Shown: in pieces, positions 38,693 to 51,100 of the stretch | Position numbering within the stretch: the first letter of the stretch is position 1 | Layout of the letters: the number at the start of each line of letters is the position of its first letter | The notes under the pieces: generated by a model | The model's database searches: none | Told to the model about the DNA's origin: nothing | Seen by the model: the letters and a program-made list of their open reading frames with translations, nothing else | Assembly: GCA_018389105.1 (NCBI GenBank) | Contig: JACATO010000092.1 | Location: 62,001 to 126,000, forward strand | DNA: 64,000 nt | From: Nautilus pompilius | Taxonomy: Eukaryota; Mollusca; Cephalopoda; Nautilida; Nautilidae | Direction of reading: 5' to 3' | Position numbers and translations under genes: made by a program

Positions 38693-39384
38693 AGTATATG
38701 TAAGTGTGTATCTATGTAAGTAAAGCTTAGAGGTTGGTCATCTTTTTTTTGCACATATGTATGAAAATACAGATTGCATACGGACAATATGTCATATCTC
38801 TTACAACAGAAAAAAATATATTTAGCAAGCAGAATTTTTTTCCATGAACATTATAAATAATTTGCACACGTTTAGCATTCTATCGCAAATAGAAATACCT
38901 TTGGGGAGAAACGGGCAGAATTTTCTTTTTCTGCTTTTTTACACTAATAGGTAACTGGAAATATTTGAAATACCCTGTATTTATTTATTTGCCAAGTTCC
39001 AGAGGGAATGTTACAATGCATTGTGTCAATAAATTTCCATCCATTAAATATTTTGCTGCTTTGAGGTAGTATTATAGTGAAAACCAGATACAATTAGATT
39101 TAAAATACTTTTTGATAAATAAAAGTTAGGTTTAGTATGGAAGCCATGTTTTGTAGGAGAAAATAATCCAATTTTTTTTTCAAAATTAAAGTTGGTTTTT
39201 GCATTGCTTGGTGCACAATTGGAGAATATATATATATATTTTGTCTTATGTTGAAAATCAGATCCGTTTGTCTGGCTTCTACAACATTTGGTCTTTTCAA
39301 CTATTTCTCTCTTGATTTTGTTTATCATTATTTACAATCTGTTAAATTAGTCTCTTCGTGTGAAACATTTAACGAGCAGTTGTA

Positions 39385-39668
39385 AGAGCAAGTTACCTAG
39401 TAGCCAGATCTCTTGAGTGGAGGTGGTGGTGAAAGTGCGAGTCATCTTAAGGTTACCCACAGAACTGCTGCAGCATATACCTAGAAAGCTCTAGTAGAAC
39501 TCATTTTTGGATATGGGAAGGTGGAGTGGCCAGGGAGAAGTACACCCTTGCAGCTGGCTGATGAAGAAGAGCAGAAAGAAACCAGGCTAGGGGGGGGGGA
39601 TGGATATATGCCAACCTGAGCTGGTCTTGTCTGACCTGGGCCTTTAACCATTAGACCACTGGTCTCTC
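39385..39668 (-). mobile_element. tRNA-derived SINE copy
   Basis: The + strand shows GCAAGTTACCTAGTAGCC, AAGGTTACCCACAGAACTGC, CTAGAAAGCTCTAGTAGAAC, TTTGGATATGGGAAGG, CAGCTGGCTGATGAAGAAG and GAAACCAGGCTAGG. The head on the right reads, on the minus strand, CCAGTGGTCTAATGGTTAAA. The left part is the SINE 3' region and matches the unit of the nearby 81-bp tandem repeat. Confidence 0.85.
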
Positions 39669-40420
39669 TATTTTCTCCTGTTATATGATTGAACAAATTT
39701 GAAGTAAAATACCTGTGTTTATTTTTTAAAATAAGCAATGATTCCTAACCTGCCATAGGTAGGTATCTTTAAATATTCTAGATATGTAAAAAAAAATTTC
39801 AGGATTATTTGTCTGCAATGAATGAATGGTGGCATTATGATAATTGCAACTTGTAGGAATCAAAAGAATCAGAGTGTATGCTATAAGAGAATCTCCTGAA
39901 TGTAAATAAACACTATCCATCATAACAAATGAAAGAGCCAGCTCATGCATATTAGAAACGAACAGCGGAGTGGGCATTACTCACCCTGCTGCCTGCTCAT
40001 TTATTTTTTATCCAATAGTTTGCCTCAAATTGCAGGCAATGAACTAAAGTAAATACAGATATTTGAGTGAAGCTTCTCAATCTTTTAAAAGATCTATTTG
40101 GCAATGGTGTTAAATAAAATCAAAGTAGTTGCATCATTATAGGATGTATATTTTGATTTAAATGCTACAAACCAGAAGCATCAATCCACTATAACTTTTG
40201 AAAGCATACAATTAGAAACATAAACCTGGAACTAAATATTCTCTGGAAGGATTTGCTGTGTTAACCAAGGTGAGAGTGAGAGCATTGATTTGCTTGAATT
40301 TACACAGTTCTGGAATTGGAAATGCAACTGTTGTAAAACATTTTTGCTTTGATTTATAGATTAGCAGATCAATTAATTATTAATTCATTTATTTGTTTAT
40401 TTTTTTTTAAAATTCTGCAG

Positions 40421-40553
40421 AGGCCTCCATCGCAGAATTTAAGTTTCAATCAACAAGACGACACACAGTCTTCAAGGTCGGGAGACACACCTGTGCCAGC
40501 TAGTCAATCCAACACAAATTCTTCACAAAATATCGACAACAGCAGCGAAGTGG
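40421..40553 (+). CDS. Internal coding exon of an unidentified long-intron gene (Ser/Gln/Asn-rich segment)
   Basis: The exon is preceded by a T-rich tract and TTCTGCAG, and is followed by GTAAGTG, both strong splice signals. Its 133 bases read open in one frame from the first base: 44 codons beginning RPPSQNLSFNQQDD and ending SSQNIDNSSEV, plus one extra base, so it exits in phase 1. The peptide is rich in Ser, Gln, Asn, Asp and Thr and has no Cys or Trp, as expected for a disordered linker in a transcription factor or RNA-binding protein. Codon use and composition differ clearly from the AT-rich flanks. I cannot name the gene. N-terminal or linker regions of ELAV- or RBFOX-type RNA-binding proteins are possibilities that I could not test. 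The ORF extends 72 bases upstream into the T-rich intron, but that part is not coding-like. The partner exon downstream is probably the microexon at 59917. Confidence 0.8.
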
Positions 40554-41008
40554 GTAAGTGGCTGTTTTGTAGGCATGTTTGTTTGTTTGGTAACTTTTAT
40601 CTGGAATTAAACTGAATTTGGGGGGGGAGGGTGTTACAGCAAAATAAAGTTGAAAATATGACATTCCATCTACTCTAGCTTTTCTATTCAGTTAATAAAT
40701 GAGAAATAAACTTTTATTATAGTGTTTCTTTTAGAATTAGTTCTTTAGAAGTGCATACCTTTGACATGCGAGCAACAACAGATAAGTTTTATTTAAGTTA
40801 TTCAAGATGGCTAATCCATGGAGCCTAGGTGGTATAGATATATGTAAAAAATGCTTTAGTCAGGCTCTCCTTTTATATCAAGTGCATTCCTTTTGTAATT
40901 TTGCAGAACATTAATTTGCATTAATTTGAGTAGTTACTAGAAGCTACAAAACAAAAAAAAACAAAAACGTGTGTGTATCTTGGTGAACACTTGTCCTGAC
41001 TTTTGAGG

Positions 41009-41413
41009 TCTGAGGACGTTGTCTGAGTGGTGAGCTGCATGGTTTGGGGATATCATCCTTGGTGGTTAAGCAAGTTACCTGGATCCAGGTCTGAAGACGT
41101 CACCTGAGTGGTGAGCTGCATGGTATGGGGATATCGTCCTTGGCGGTTAAGCAAGTTACCTGGATCCAGGTCTGAAGACGTCACCTGAGTGGTGAGCTGC
41201 ATGGTATGGGGATATCGTCCTTGGCGGTTAAGCAAGTTAACTGGATCCAGGTCTGAAGACGTCACCTGAGTGGTGAGCTGCATGGTATGGGGATATCGTC
41301 CTTGGCGGTTAAGCAAGTTAACTGGATCCAGGTCTGAAGACGTCACCTGAGTGGTGAGCTGCATGGTATGGGGATATCGTCCTTGGCAGTTAAGCAAGTT
41401 AACTGGGTACAGT
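41009..41413. repeat. 81-bp minisatellite, five tandem units
   Basis: The word TCTGAAGACGTCACCTGAG recurs at 41090, 41171, 41252 and 41333, exactly 81 bases apart, and a diverged first unit begins at 41009. Units two to five are nearly identical. Because 81 is a multiple of three, the minus strand holds a 114-residue frame of 27-residue repeats (LNRQGRYPHTMQLTTQV and so on). That frame has no splice or start context and is probably incidental. Confidence 0.95.
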
Positions 41414-41648
41414 TTGGGATCTTTTGAGCCATAGAGTTACCCACAGAGCATCAAACACACATACCAAGAAAATCATACTAGAAATCTTCATTTTTTATGA
41501 TGTTGGAGGAAACTCGCAGTTGGTTGATGAAGGAGAGCAAGAAGAAAACATTAGGAAAATCTGCAAACAGCGCTGGGCCCTAACGGACTCTCAACCCTTG
41601 CAGTCCGTAGTAAATTGTCTGCCACTGGAGACGACCCGCCAGCTATAT
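41414..41648 (-). mobile_element. tRNA-derived SINE copy joined to the minisatellite
   Basis: The + strand shows GAGTTACCCACAGAGCATC, ATACCAAGAAAATCATACTA, GATGTTGGAGGAAACTCGC and GTTGGTTGATGAAGGAG. On the minus strand the head starts near 41640 with TCTCCAGTGGCAGAC (box A region) and GGGTTGAGAGTCC (box B). Its 3' side, at the left, passes directly into the 81-bp repeats, whose units contain the same GCAAGTTAMCTGG words as SINE 3' ends. Confidence 0.8.
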
Positions 41649-44620
41649 TTATAATTTTAAATAAGAATTAATTAATTTGTTCTCCCACTGCCTACCCATT
41701 CCATTAATACAAAACTATCCAGAAGGTTTGTTTGTTTGTTTGTTTTTCTTCTGTTTAAAATTATGTAAAATAATTGCATTAAAAAAAAAAAATCCTTTCA
41801 CAAAGGATACAGGGATCGAGTTTGGAGAAAGGCATCTCAGTGAAAAACAGTTTGTACTGAAGGCTGATTTTGTTGTTGTTGTTTAAATGTATTAATTTTT
41901 TAAAGTAAATTTGAGGAACACGAATTTCTTCAGTTACATATAGAAATAAATATTAAGGTTTTATCTATTAATAATTCATGTATTCACTATGCAAAATGTA
42001 ATATATCTCAAAATTTAAAATGAATTGCTAAATTGTTCATAATGTTGTGTGACATTTTGCACCAGTTGGTCCAGTTGATTTGAAAAGAAATTTTTATTTT
42101 CTGTTTTCTTCTTCAAACTTTGTTTGTTATATAATGTATCAAACAATGCCACCCATTAGATGGAAAGTTTGGCATAAATGCATGTTATTAACATTTTAGA
42201 TATACAATTGGTTAATCTTTCCTTTCATAATTCTGGTGGTCAGATAACTTACTTTCTCTATTGTTTTTTTTTTTTTTTTTTTTTTTCCTTTTTTAAGCTT
42301 CTCATTTTGTTTTGGCTTATAAATATTCATGAGACATCTGGTGAGCTATAATGGGTGATTCATGGTAAGGACTCCCAGTTGGGGGATTGGGAGCCTGTAT
42401 CAAGGAAAGGGCCAGGCTATTGATACTAGGAGAATAGCTGGTCTGAGCTTGGCTAGCTGGCTCTCTGGTTGTTCTATCTATCTGGTGGTGGGAGAAGCCA
42501 GATATTCTATCCAGGAAGGAGGGAAATATACAAGGAAGAGCTAGACTAGATGGCTGATAGGAAGGAAAAGGGAGAGGAGGAGGAGAGAAGATAATTGAAG
42601 AAGGGAGAGATTGAAAAAACAACACAAAACAAGCATAACGACCAAGCAGGTTTTTATTTACCTTACATACCAGAAGAAAAGGAAGAATATATTGGATAAA
42701 TATGCTAAATCATGTGGTAGAGTGGTGGCGGCTATTGTTTTATTATGGAAATTAAAGAGATGATTATATTTCAGGTTAATCGGATTGCATTCATTTTTAT
42801 ATAAGATTTTAAAGTTTCTGTGTGTCATATTTCATAATTTATTTTATTGTCTTGCCAGATTTTCAATTAATTTTTTTTCTGTTTGTCTGATAAACTTCTC
42901 TTTTCTTCCTTTTGTAGATGAGACCTTAGCCCCTCTCCTCTTGTCTTTGTTTATATATATGGCAGCTCAGAGAGCATGATGGGATTATTGTTATTATTAT
43001 ATTTTAAAATGTTCTCTTTTTTTCATTCACCCTTCTCCGATCAATGAATAAATTATACAGAAGGATTAAAGTTTGTCTGCTGTAGTAAGAAAGACGGCAC
43101 AGGATGCAAGTAAAAAATCCTAGTTTATAGTAATTATTGAATTATTTTTTTGAAGATCATAATATAACAAATTCAGTTCTCTATCTAGGTAGAACTTGGT
43201 CAAAAGACATGAAACATTGATATTTGTAATATAACAAATAAACTATTTTTCAAAATTGTTATACAGGGTATATTTGATATGAAAACTTCCAGTTTTGTTT
43301 ATAATAATAGGACCTTAACAGGCTTGATAAAATATGCCGCAATTTTATATATAATAAGGCATTATGGGATATATAATCCATTTTCGATTTCCGAGGTTTT
43401 GAAATAGCCCCTGATTTTATAAAAGGAATAAGAATAATCAATTGTCCAAAAGTTGCTCACTATAAAGTCTTGCAATTGAATAGTGAACAACAAGCAAGAC
43501 AGCTAGCTAGCTCTGTGTATTCAGTCCATGGTTTTGATCAAATGACTGATAGATGGAAATCTAGTTTTAGATGGACGCCAAACTCCCTGGTGGAAAATCT
43601 AATTTATAGGTTTGAATTATTAACCCGATAACAGCAGATGAAGACGATAACAGCTGTCTGATAACGACGCCAACATAAATAGCTAGAAAATCTCTTTCAG
43701 TCATCTAGATATCCTTTGGAAATTATTAATTTATATTCTTCAATGTAAATGTAATGGAAATGTTGATATGGAGGCTTGATATATTAATAGCTATTTATAA
43801 ATAATAGCTAAATAAAAGAATCATCAAAGAACAGTATATTGTATTAAAGAGACTGTATTAAAGAGATGTATCATGAAAGTATAGTCTTAAGTAAGGGAAT
43901 CTTTAACAATTTTTATTTGTATTTTTTTTGCCACAAAGGAAGATATTTTGATTGCCTTCCTTTAAACTGTAACTACAATATTTCTTGCCAAAAATATGCT
44001 TATATTGTTAAAAATGATGTTCTTACTGGTTTTTTTTTGTGAAATGTAACATCTAAATAATACAATTGATAATCATTTTTTGATGTTAATGTTAGTTATT
44101 AGACTTTTCATTAAAAATGTATTAGAAAGATGTCTGCCAAAATGATTTGAACTTCACAAGTCTCTCATATGTACATTTATTCTGTAATATTAATATAATA
44201 CTTGTTTTGTTTTTTTTTTAAAAATTCAGTAGTTATTTGGAGTGTCTCCTGCATTGTGCAAAGTTTGTAAATTATGGCATGGAATCTATCAGATTATCAG
44301 TGCCAACTGGACTAAGTTTTCTCAGAGTTTTTTGGCCGTGTCTATGTACACATTCTTATAGGTGTTCAATAAGGTCAATATCTGGCATCTCTGTGGGCCA
44401 TTCAAACTGTAGGGTTCTGGATGTATGGCTTGTTGCTCTAGCTTACTGCAGGATGTGTTCATTGCAGTTAAGGATTAATTCTGGAAAGGTAAATAACTGG
44501 TAGAATTAAGATGTCCTCCAATAAATGCAAAATTTGTCACTCCCATGTTTGATGTGTGTTGAGACCATCACTTCAAACCTATCACATTTGACCAATGATT
44601 GTAAATGCCGGGTCAGAAGG
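41649..44620. other. Intronic non-coding stretch
   Basis: It lies between the two proposed exons. There is a TTTG repeat at about 41727-41747 and a long T run at 42264-42288. A GC-richer part at 42340-42620 and an island at 43440-43700 may be regulatory. No exon is supported. Confidence 0.5.
43627..43664 (+). promoter_or_regulatory. Triple GATA / E-box cluster, candidate enhancer core
   Basis: Three GATAA words occur in the same orientation at 43627, 43646 and 43660. An E-box CAGCTG at 43651-43656 lies immediately after the second and four bases before the third. CAGATG, a second E-box, lies between the first two. The island around it is GC-richer than the flanking intron. GATA plus E-box pairing is known for GATA/bHLH complexes; action here is inference. 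Confidence 0.35.
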
Positions 44621-44624
44621 CGTG

Positions 44625-44915
44625 TTGGACTCTATCTGCAACCCATGTGTTTCCGATGCTTTTGAAGATGGTAATTTGGACGGTGAGTGTTTCCAGCACT
44701 TTTGCTACCAAACAAATCTAGCAAAAGTCTCTACTATAAATCTTTGTTTTTTAGATGTGGGAGGAAATGAGTGGAAACTCTCAGCTGGCTGGTGAAGATG
44801 GGTGTGAAGAAACCATGCTAGCAAGGTATGCCAAACTAAGTCTGTTTTGACTGAGAGTTGTGCTTGGGTCCTCAGAATTGGCAGTCCAGTAATCCATCCA
44901 CCAGGGCACCCTGGA
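44625..44915 (-). mobile_element. tRNA-derived SINE copy
   Basis: The + strand shows AAAAGTCTCTACTATAAATC, TTTTTTAGATGTGGGAGGAA, CTCAGCTGGCTGGTGAAG and GAAACCATGCTAGCAAGG. On the minus strand the head starts near 44912 with GGTGCCCTGGTGGATGG, followed by a worn box B. Confidence 0.85.
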
Positions 44916-47799
44916 TACAGATGGTGAAAAATTGTAGGTAGCGTAGCACATGAACTGCCTGACTTCAGATTTTCATTTAAATCTGGGTATCCTTTAGCTA
45001 CCATGAGGTTTGGAAATTACACTTTATGAAAATGAAGTTACTTGGATATATAAATCATGGAAAAAATTGCTTTTGTGGAGGTTCAACTTATTGTAGCGAG
45101 GAACTTAGATAAACTAAATATAAGAAAATGAACATTTCGTTTGGCTACTTGATAGTTTCATACACTTATTAGGACATTGCAGATCCCTAAATGCTTACCT
45201 AAGGCCTACATCAGATTTTAGAAAGTATTCGTGGTTCTTAGATATAAAGGACCTCACCTACTACCATTATAGTATTTATAAGGGTATTTAGAACCTGACT
45301 TTCATAAAAAATATATATATATGTATATTGTGCTATATCTGAGTACTTAATGATTTCCATATATTTTTTAAGTCCCATATTTTGTTGTTTTATTAAAAAA
45401 TAATTATATGTACAATATCCATAACATAAAACATGACAAGGGTTTTTTTTAAATAAAAAGTGAAATATTTCACCGTTGTAAAATTCTGATTTACTGCCTG
45501 GTGTGCAGGACAGTAACATTTGGATGACCATCTTTAGTCTATTATGCTTAGTTGAAATTTGGGTCTGGAACCACAACAACAGGTTTGGGTATGTATGCAT
45601 GTCTTGTAGATCTTACCTCCAGTTAGCTTTTCAGTGCTGACAAGGAATTCTATAGTTAAAACATATTTTTGCTTTCTTTCATATATGGAACTGGTTGGCT
45701 CAAAATAAAGAAAAAAGGCTAATACTAAAAATCCTTATGTATTGGGTTAATTTTGATTTCAGATTTGAAAACAGCATATTCAAATTAGTCTAAGACATAC
45801 TTTTACCTCATTAGCAAATTGGTTGTTGTCCAGTGGAATCTTATTGCATTTAAGCTCATTTATTTTTTTCTCCCTCCCCTAAACTTTGTAATGATGTTGC
45901 ACAAATAGACAACATTATCTGTCAGATTTCATGCATTGCAAGTTGCATGTTTTAAAGAGAATCTTTAAAGAATTTGGCTGATGTGCTTGATTCTTTCATT
46001 TATTTAGTCCAAGGGTGGATTACCTCCAGAACTGAAAAGGTGTACTTCAAGGCTGTGGCATTGTTTCTCTCTACTGAACTCGTGTATGTAGTTCACCTGA
46101 TATTTATGAATGGAAAAAAAAAGAAACAAGTAGCGAGGTTTCTTCAAGGATAATTTTAAACCTTAATTATGCTATTCAGCGTTGAATCCCCAGAATATTG
46201 TATGCAAATCACACTGTAAATATAAATAGTATACAGTTTCCCTCTTAATGATGAATAAATTACCAACAAAATTAAGTCCATGATAATCTAACAAGTAAGA
46301 GATTGAAAAAAAAACCACAATGAACAAACAAATTTGTATTTCTGGTAAAGTTTTCCTCAAAGATTTTTTTTGAGATAAATTTACTGTCATCATCTCTAAA
46401 TGCTTTTTTATAGTCCACTGTTTTTTCTCTCCTAGGCTGATAAAGTTTTTTTTTTCACTCTTTCTCTCTTGAAGTAGCTTCTAAGTATATGGAATATAAT
46501 GTGATGGATGGAGGGAGAGAGAGACCCAACATGCACTGTGATCACATGGTTAAATTAGGTTCTGTATGCACAATCAATGTTTCCATTGAAGTTGGCAGTT
46601 TACATTAAAAGTGTAAGTTGTGCTCAAAGTGGTTAGTTAGATTGGCAGAAAAAATCTTGATTGTCTTTGCTTAATAACTGGAAATATTTGTGGTGGCATA
46701 AATAAGTGGAAATGAAGTAAACAGGAAAATGAATGCCTGTCATTGGCAGTTTTGATAGACAGAAGGAAGCCGTTTTCCCCTAATTTCATGTTTCTCCAAA
46801 ACTTTATTAGATACCCAAATAAGGGCATTTCTTAAAAGAATCCTAAAGTCAGTCAATAAATAGACTTTCTTCCATGACCAAAACATTTTTTAAAAGAATA
46901 ACCATGCCCTTAATATTAATGGAGTTTTGATAAATTTAAACATTTGTTGGTAATTTTTCCAGTGAATTTCCATTTGCATTTTGAAAATGCTCCAGCAGCT
47001 GCAGCGGTTTGTTAACCAGTCTGCCTGTTTTACCAGTAGAATTTTCTATCATTAGCTAACTGTGTTTCTTTGGACTTCTTCATCCAACTAATGAAGTTAT
47101 TGGGTGGTGGATTCTTATTGTAATGTGTCCTAGATTTTCATATTACTGTAGCAACCATCTTCAGTTTAGCAAGCCACATGACACAGCTAGCTTTCTTTTT
47201 GATTTTTGCCATTTTGGGTTTGCAGCCCTGAAATTGAAAACTTCATAGAATCTTGGCTTTATGATGCAATTAATTTTTCTATGCTTTCTTGTGTAGTTAA
47301 ACAGTTATAAAACACTGAAAGGCTCAAAAACTTTATGAACAAACACCCTCTATGTATTGATTTCATTGGTCCTTAAAAATGTGTTTTAATACAATATTAT
47401 GACAAGTTTATCAAGATGGTATGGAACAATTGGTCCAGGTTTAAGCAGGTATTCTATTTTCTAAGCAAGAATGAAAATACCATGTCTTGTTTTCTTCCAC
47501 TTCACTGTTGTTTGTTTTTTTTTTCTTTTCTGGTAGATGCTGTGTGAATGTGAAGATGGAAATATGATATGCTCTGATAGATAACTAGCTACAAGTTTGG
47601 AATTGTTATGCTTAATTACATGGCAAACGTTTGATCAGCAACTAAAATGATATTTGGCATCAAGCCATGAAAAATGGGAAGAAAAAATGAAAAAAAGGAA
47701 GATGCAACTAGGAATCTGAGTGAGCCATCAGCCTGTTGATTGTGTTCAGTGATGGCACTGCTTGTAGCTGGTTATTGAGATGTAATTCCAGTGGGGTCT

Positions 47800-48150
47800 G
47801 ACTGTATGATTTTCTGCTCCATCTCCCAGACCTGCTTGGTGCTCAAAGGTTCCGCTAGCCCAGCCGACTCCCCGGCACAAATCTAGCGGCAGAGTCTCAT
47901 GGAAGGGACCTTGCCCCAGAAACAAATGAAAGGTCAGCCATTATATGGTGCAGAGAGCAGCTTAATGGGGTTATTTCTGGTCTAGGGGGCTAATTTATAA
48001 TTTATTTTGCACTATTAAGCGTTATTACTTAGTCAATAGATCTAATTGAGAGCGTTTTCGTGGCCACATGGCATTTGCTGAGAAGAAGACTTCGTGGGCA
48101 TCCTGGCTGCAGCTCTGTTCTTGCATGTGTCAGCGATCTCACTGTATAGG
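47800..48150. promoter_or_regulatory. Candidate conserved enhancer-like element
   Basis: A GC-richer first part (CAGCCGACTCCCCGGC near 47860) passes into a segment with closely spaced homeodomain-type and MEF2-like AT words (CTTAATGG, CTAATTTATAATTTATTTT, TCTAATTGAG) without simple repeats. That mix is typical of deeply conserved non-coding elements in developmental genes. Evidence is composition only. Confidence 0.35.
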
Positions 48151-51100
48151 CTATTATTGGAACAGGTTAAAAAGAGAGCAAAAGGAAGAAATATCTTTTA
48201 AAAAGTAAATAATGTGATTTATATTTTCATGAGTGGCTTAGCAGGAAATGCTTGCTTTAATAATGAGTGTCATGTCTGATGCCAGATTCCACTGCTTCCC
48301 TTTTGGGTGGATGCCTTTGCTTACATTATCGGTTTAACTCTTTTAATGTCAATTCACAGCTTTAGAAAGTTTGATAAATATAGAAGATTGGCACCTTATG
48401 AACTTTTTTTTATATTAAGAATGTAGGCATGCAGAAAAGTTAACTGGTTTTTTGTTACATAGAAATAATTTGACGGCTAATTAAGCCTAGTGCATAAATG
48501 CAATAGTAGGTGGCGTTTTTCTGTTTGTATACATGTATTGCTAAATATGCCAGCATAAGTTATGTAGTTCATGAATTGGATAGAGGCTTTTTAACTTTAC
48601 GGTTGCCCTTCTGTAATTACTACATCTTACTATTTATTTACTGAATTAATCTCATAATTAATTTGCCTACAATATGGAACTCTTTCATATCTCTCTGATC
48701 AAAAGAGTTCCACTGGTATTTATTGAAGTATGGTCCTTCCTGCAAACACTTCCAGCTCTAGGTGTAAGTATTTCTGCTTGGAAGGGGTTAAAACTACCTT
48801 TTGCTTATATTTATCCTTGTATATGGAGGAAACATTGATTTAAAAGTCCCCCCCTTTTTACCTGTTGTCCCTTGTAAACAACGAGAAACATCAACAATTC
48901 TGTTGCCAAACATTTTAAGATAACTCACCTATGGATGTTTTCATTCATTTGGAACTGGGTTCTTTCTGATCATGTGTTCATACTGCAGACATACTTTCTA
49001 CACACACACACACACCAGTGTCTGCGCAAAAAAGGATAACTGGCCTGGTTTTTTGGTTTTGATTTTTATTTGGGGAATATCTCAGTGATACCACTGTCTG
49101 CAAACTAAATGACAAGTCTTGTTTGTGCTGAAGGTGTATAACTGAGATTGTTGGAGAACATTAGCAGAAGAAAATTATTATTTTTCAACACCTAGAAAGT
49201 CTCAAGAATTTACCTGTTAGATAAGTCCTGCTTACATCAAGAAATTTTAAAAAAGTAAAATGGGATAGTGCATGTACAGGTGTATGCGCAGTATTTATAC
49301 ATTAGGGATGTTCAGGTGGAGTCCAAACGAGACAGGAAACCGGCCAGGTTTCATTGGAACATCTTTAGTACTTTCTTTTTTTTTACTTTGTTTAAGGAAA
49401 AGTCCTTTTGACTAACTTTCTTTTTTGAAATTCTGTTACCATGGTTTGTAAATTAGGTCTTAAGGATTTATTTTACTCCTAATTTGCATGAACAATTTAA
49501 GGAGTTTACCATTGGTGGTAGTCCATTTTGGTTTAGAGACTGATTTTGGAACTAGATACTTATGAAAGTGAAATTAATTCCCCCCTAAAAGGAAATGATG
49601 GTAGGAAAGACAGCCATTAGATATCTTGAGGGTGTTTTGTCGTCCTTTTTCTTCTTGGAATACCTTATTTAATAATAAGCACATTTTGTTTAAAGAACTT
49701 TGTTATCAATTATACTTTAGAAAAAGTTAGGCTGATCATTTACTTTGCCAGCAATTTGAGAAATAGAATTATCAAAAAAGAAAACAACAACACCAGATGT
49801 TCCTTAAACAAATTATTATACATTTTTATCCAAGACTCACGAGTTAAACCAATTGCTTTTACCAGCTGGTCAAGACAATAATAATAGGTATAGATATATT
49901 TTCTAGAGCATATTCTTAATCTGTTTCAGATAAACTTGCATGTTAATACTTATGGAAAAAATAGAAGAAAAAGGGCAGTTTGTATATAAGGTGGTTCTGC
50001 TAGACTTGTTGTTTTTACGAGTAAATACTTATTTCTTAAGCAACACCTTCACATTATCTTTAACTGTACTATGATGTAATTAGTTAAATAATACTAAACT
50101 TTGCCTTTAAAAAAAATCTAAATTTTAAAATCAATGAAAATGATTGCAGCATGGCAGTGCTGAAGGAACAAGAAAAGTCAACTTTATTCAAGATGAAATG
50201 AGACTAAATATAACACTATTGATTTTTAAATTATTTTATGGCAGTAAAGAAAAGATAATTGTAGGTCAAACTATTTTTATGTTCCAGCAAACATATCATA
50301 AACAAGAAATCTTAAGTTGGTAAAAAGGTTTTTGCAAGGCGCACAAGTGGAGGCATTGAGTCACCAAGGATAGAGGCTGGTGAAATCTAAAAATATTTTC
50401 CTGAAATGTACAGAGCCATGTGAAGCCAAATGAGCAGAGGTCAAAATGATTTTTTCATCGGAGAAACAACCGTGCATTCAAAAAAAATGGTGAATTAGCC
50501 TTTTCACCTAAAGCATTTGATTCTTAAACCAGATACATGTTTGATACTTTTGTAGGGTTCACAAAAGGCCAACATTAAGAATCTTATTATTACATGTTGC
50601 TTTTTTTTTTTTTTTTGTTAAAAATGATCTGATGTTCTAAACTTTTATGGTATGCACATGGCTGGTGCTGATCTGTTATGTGATTTATGCTAAGGACATC
50701 TGCAGCAGAATCTGTCTTTATGATCAGTAGTGACAATACCTTTTGCAATTCTTCTCATTTTTTTTTGTTGTTTTCAAATACTCCTCAGTGACCATGGATA
50801 ACTTCATTGGTAAAATTAACATTTTATAGCAAAATGGTCTTATCAGGAGTAAGTTTTTAAAAAAAGAAACTAGGGGTTAATTGTTAACTAAAATCTCAAA
50901 TCTGAAGAGCAATTAGTTTTCAAGGGTCATTAGCTGGAGTATCAAACAAAAAGTTTTACTTCCATTGTATAAATCCTTTGGTTTGTCCATATCCTGACTG
51001 GGCATGCAGCACAGAGTCCTTATTTGAGGAAGGATATTCATTTGTTGGGCAGGGAGCTCAGCATAGATTTACTGGAATGTTTACAGGTCATAAGCATTTT

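Noticed and set aside
41009-41413. CRISPR-like array
   Set aside because: Units are contiguous 81-bp tandem copies with no unique spacers, in a eukaryotic context.
42317-42625. 102-residue Pro/Ser-rich minus-strand frame
   Set aside because: No start context or splice sites; the strand is simply pyrimidine-rich.
42901-42980. Possible exon after CTTTTGTAG at 42918
   Set aside because: An acceptor-like site exists, but no good donor follows an open frame in the required phase.
45238-45600. 120-residue minus-strand frame
   Set aside because: AT-rich, no motif, no splice context; expected by chance.
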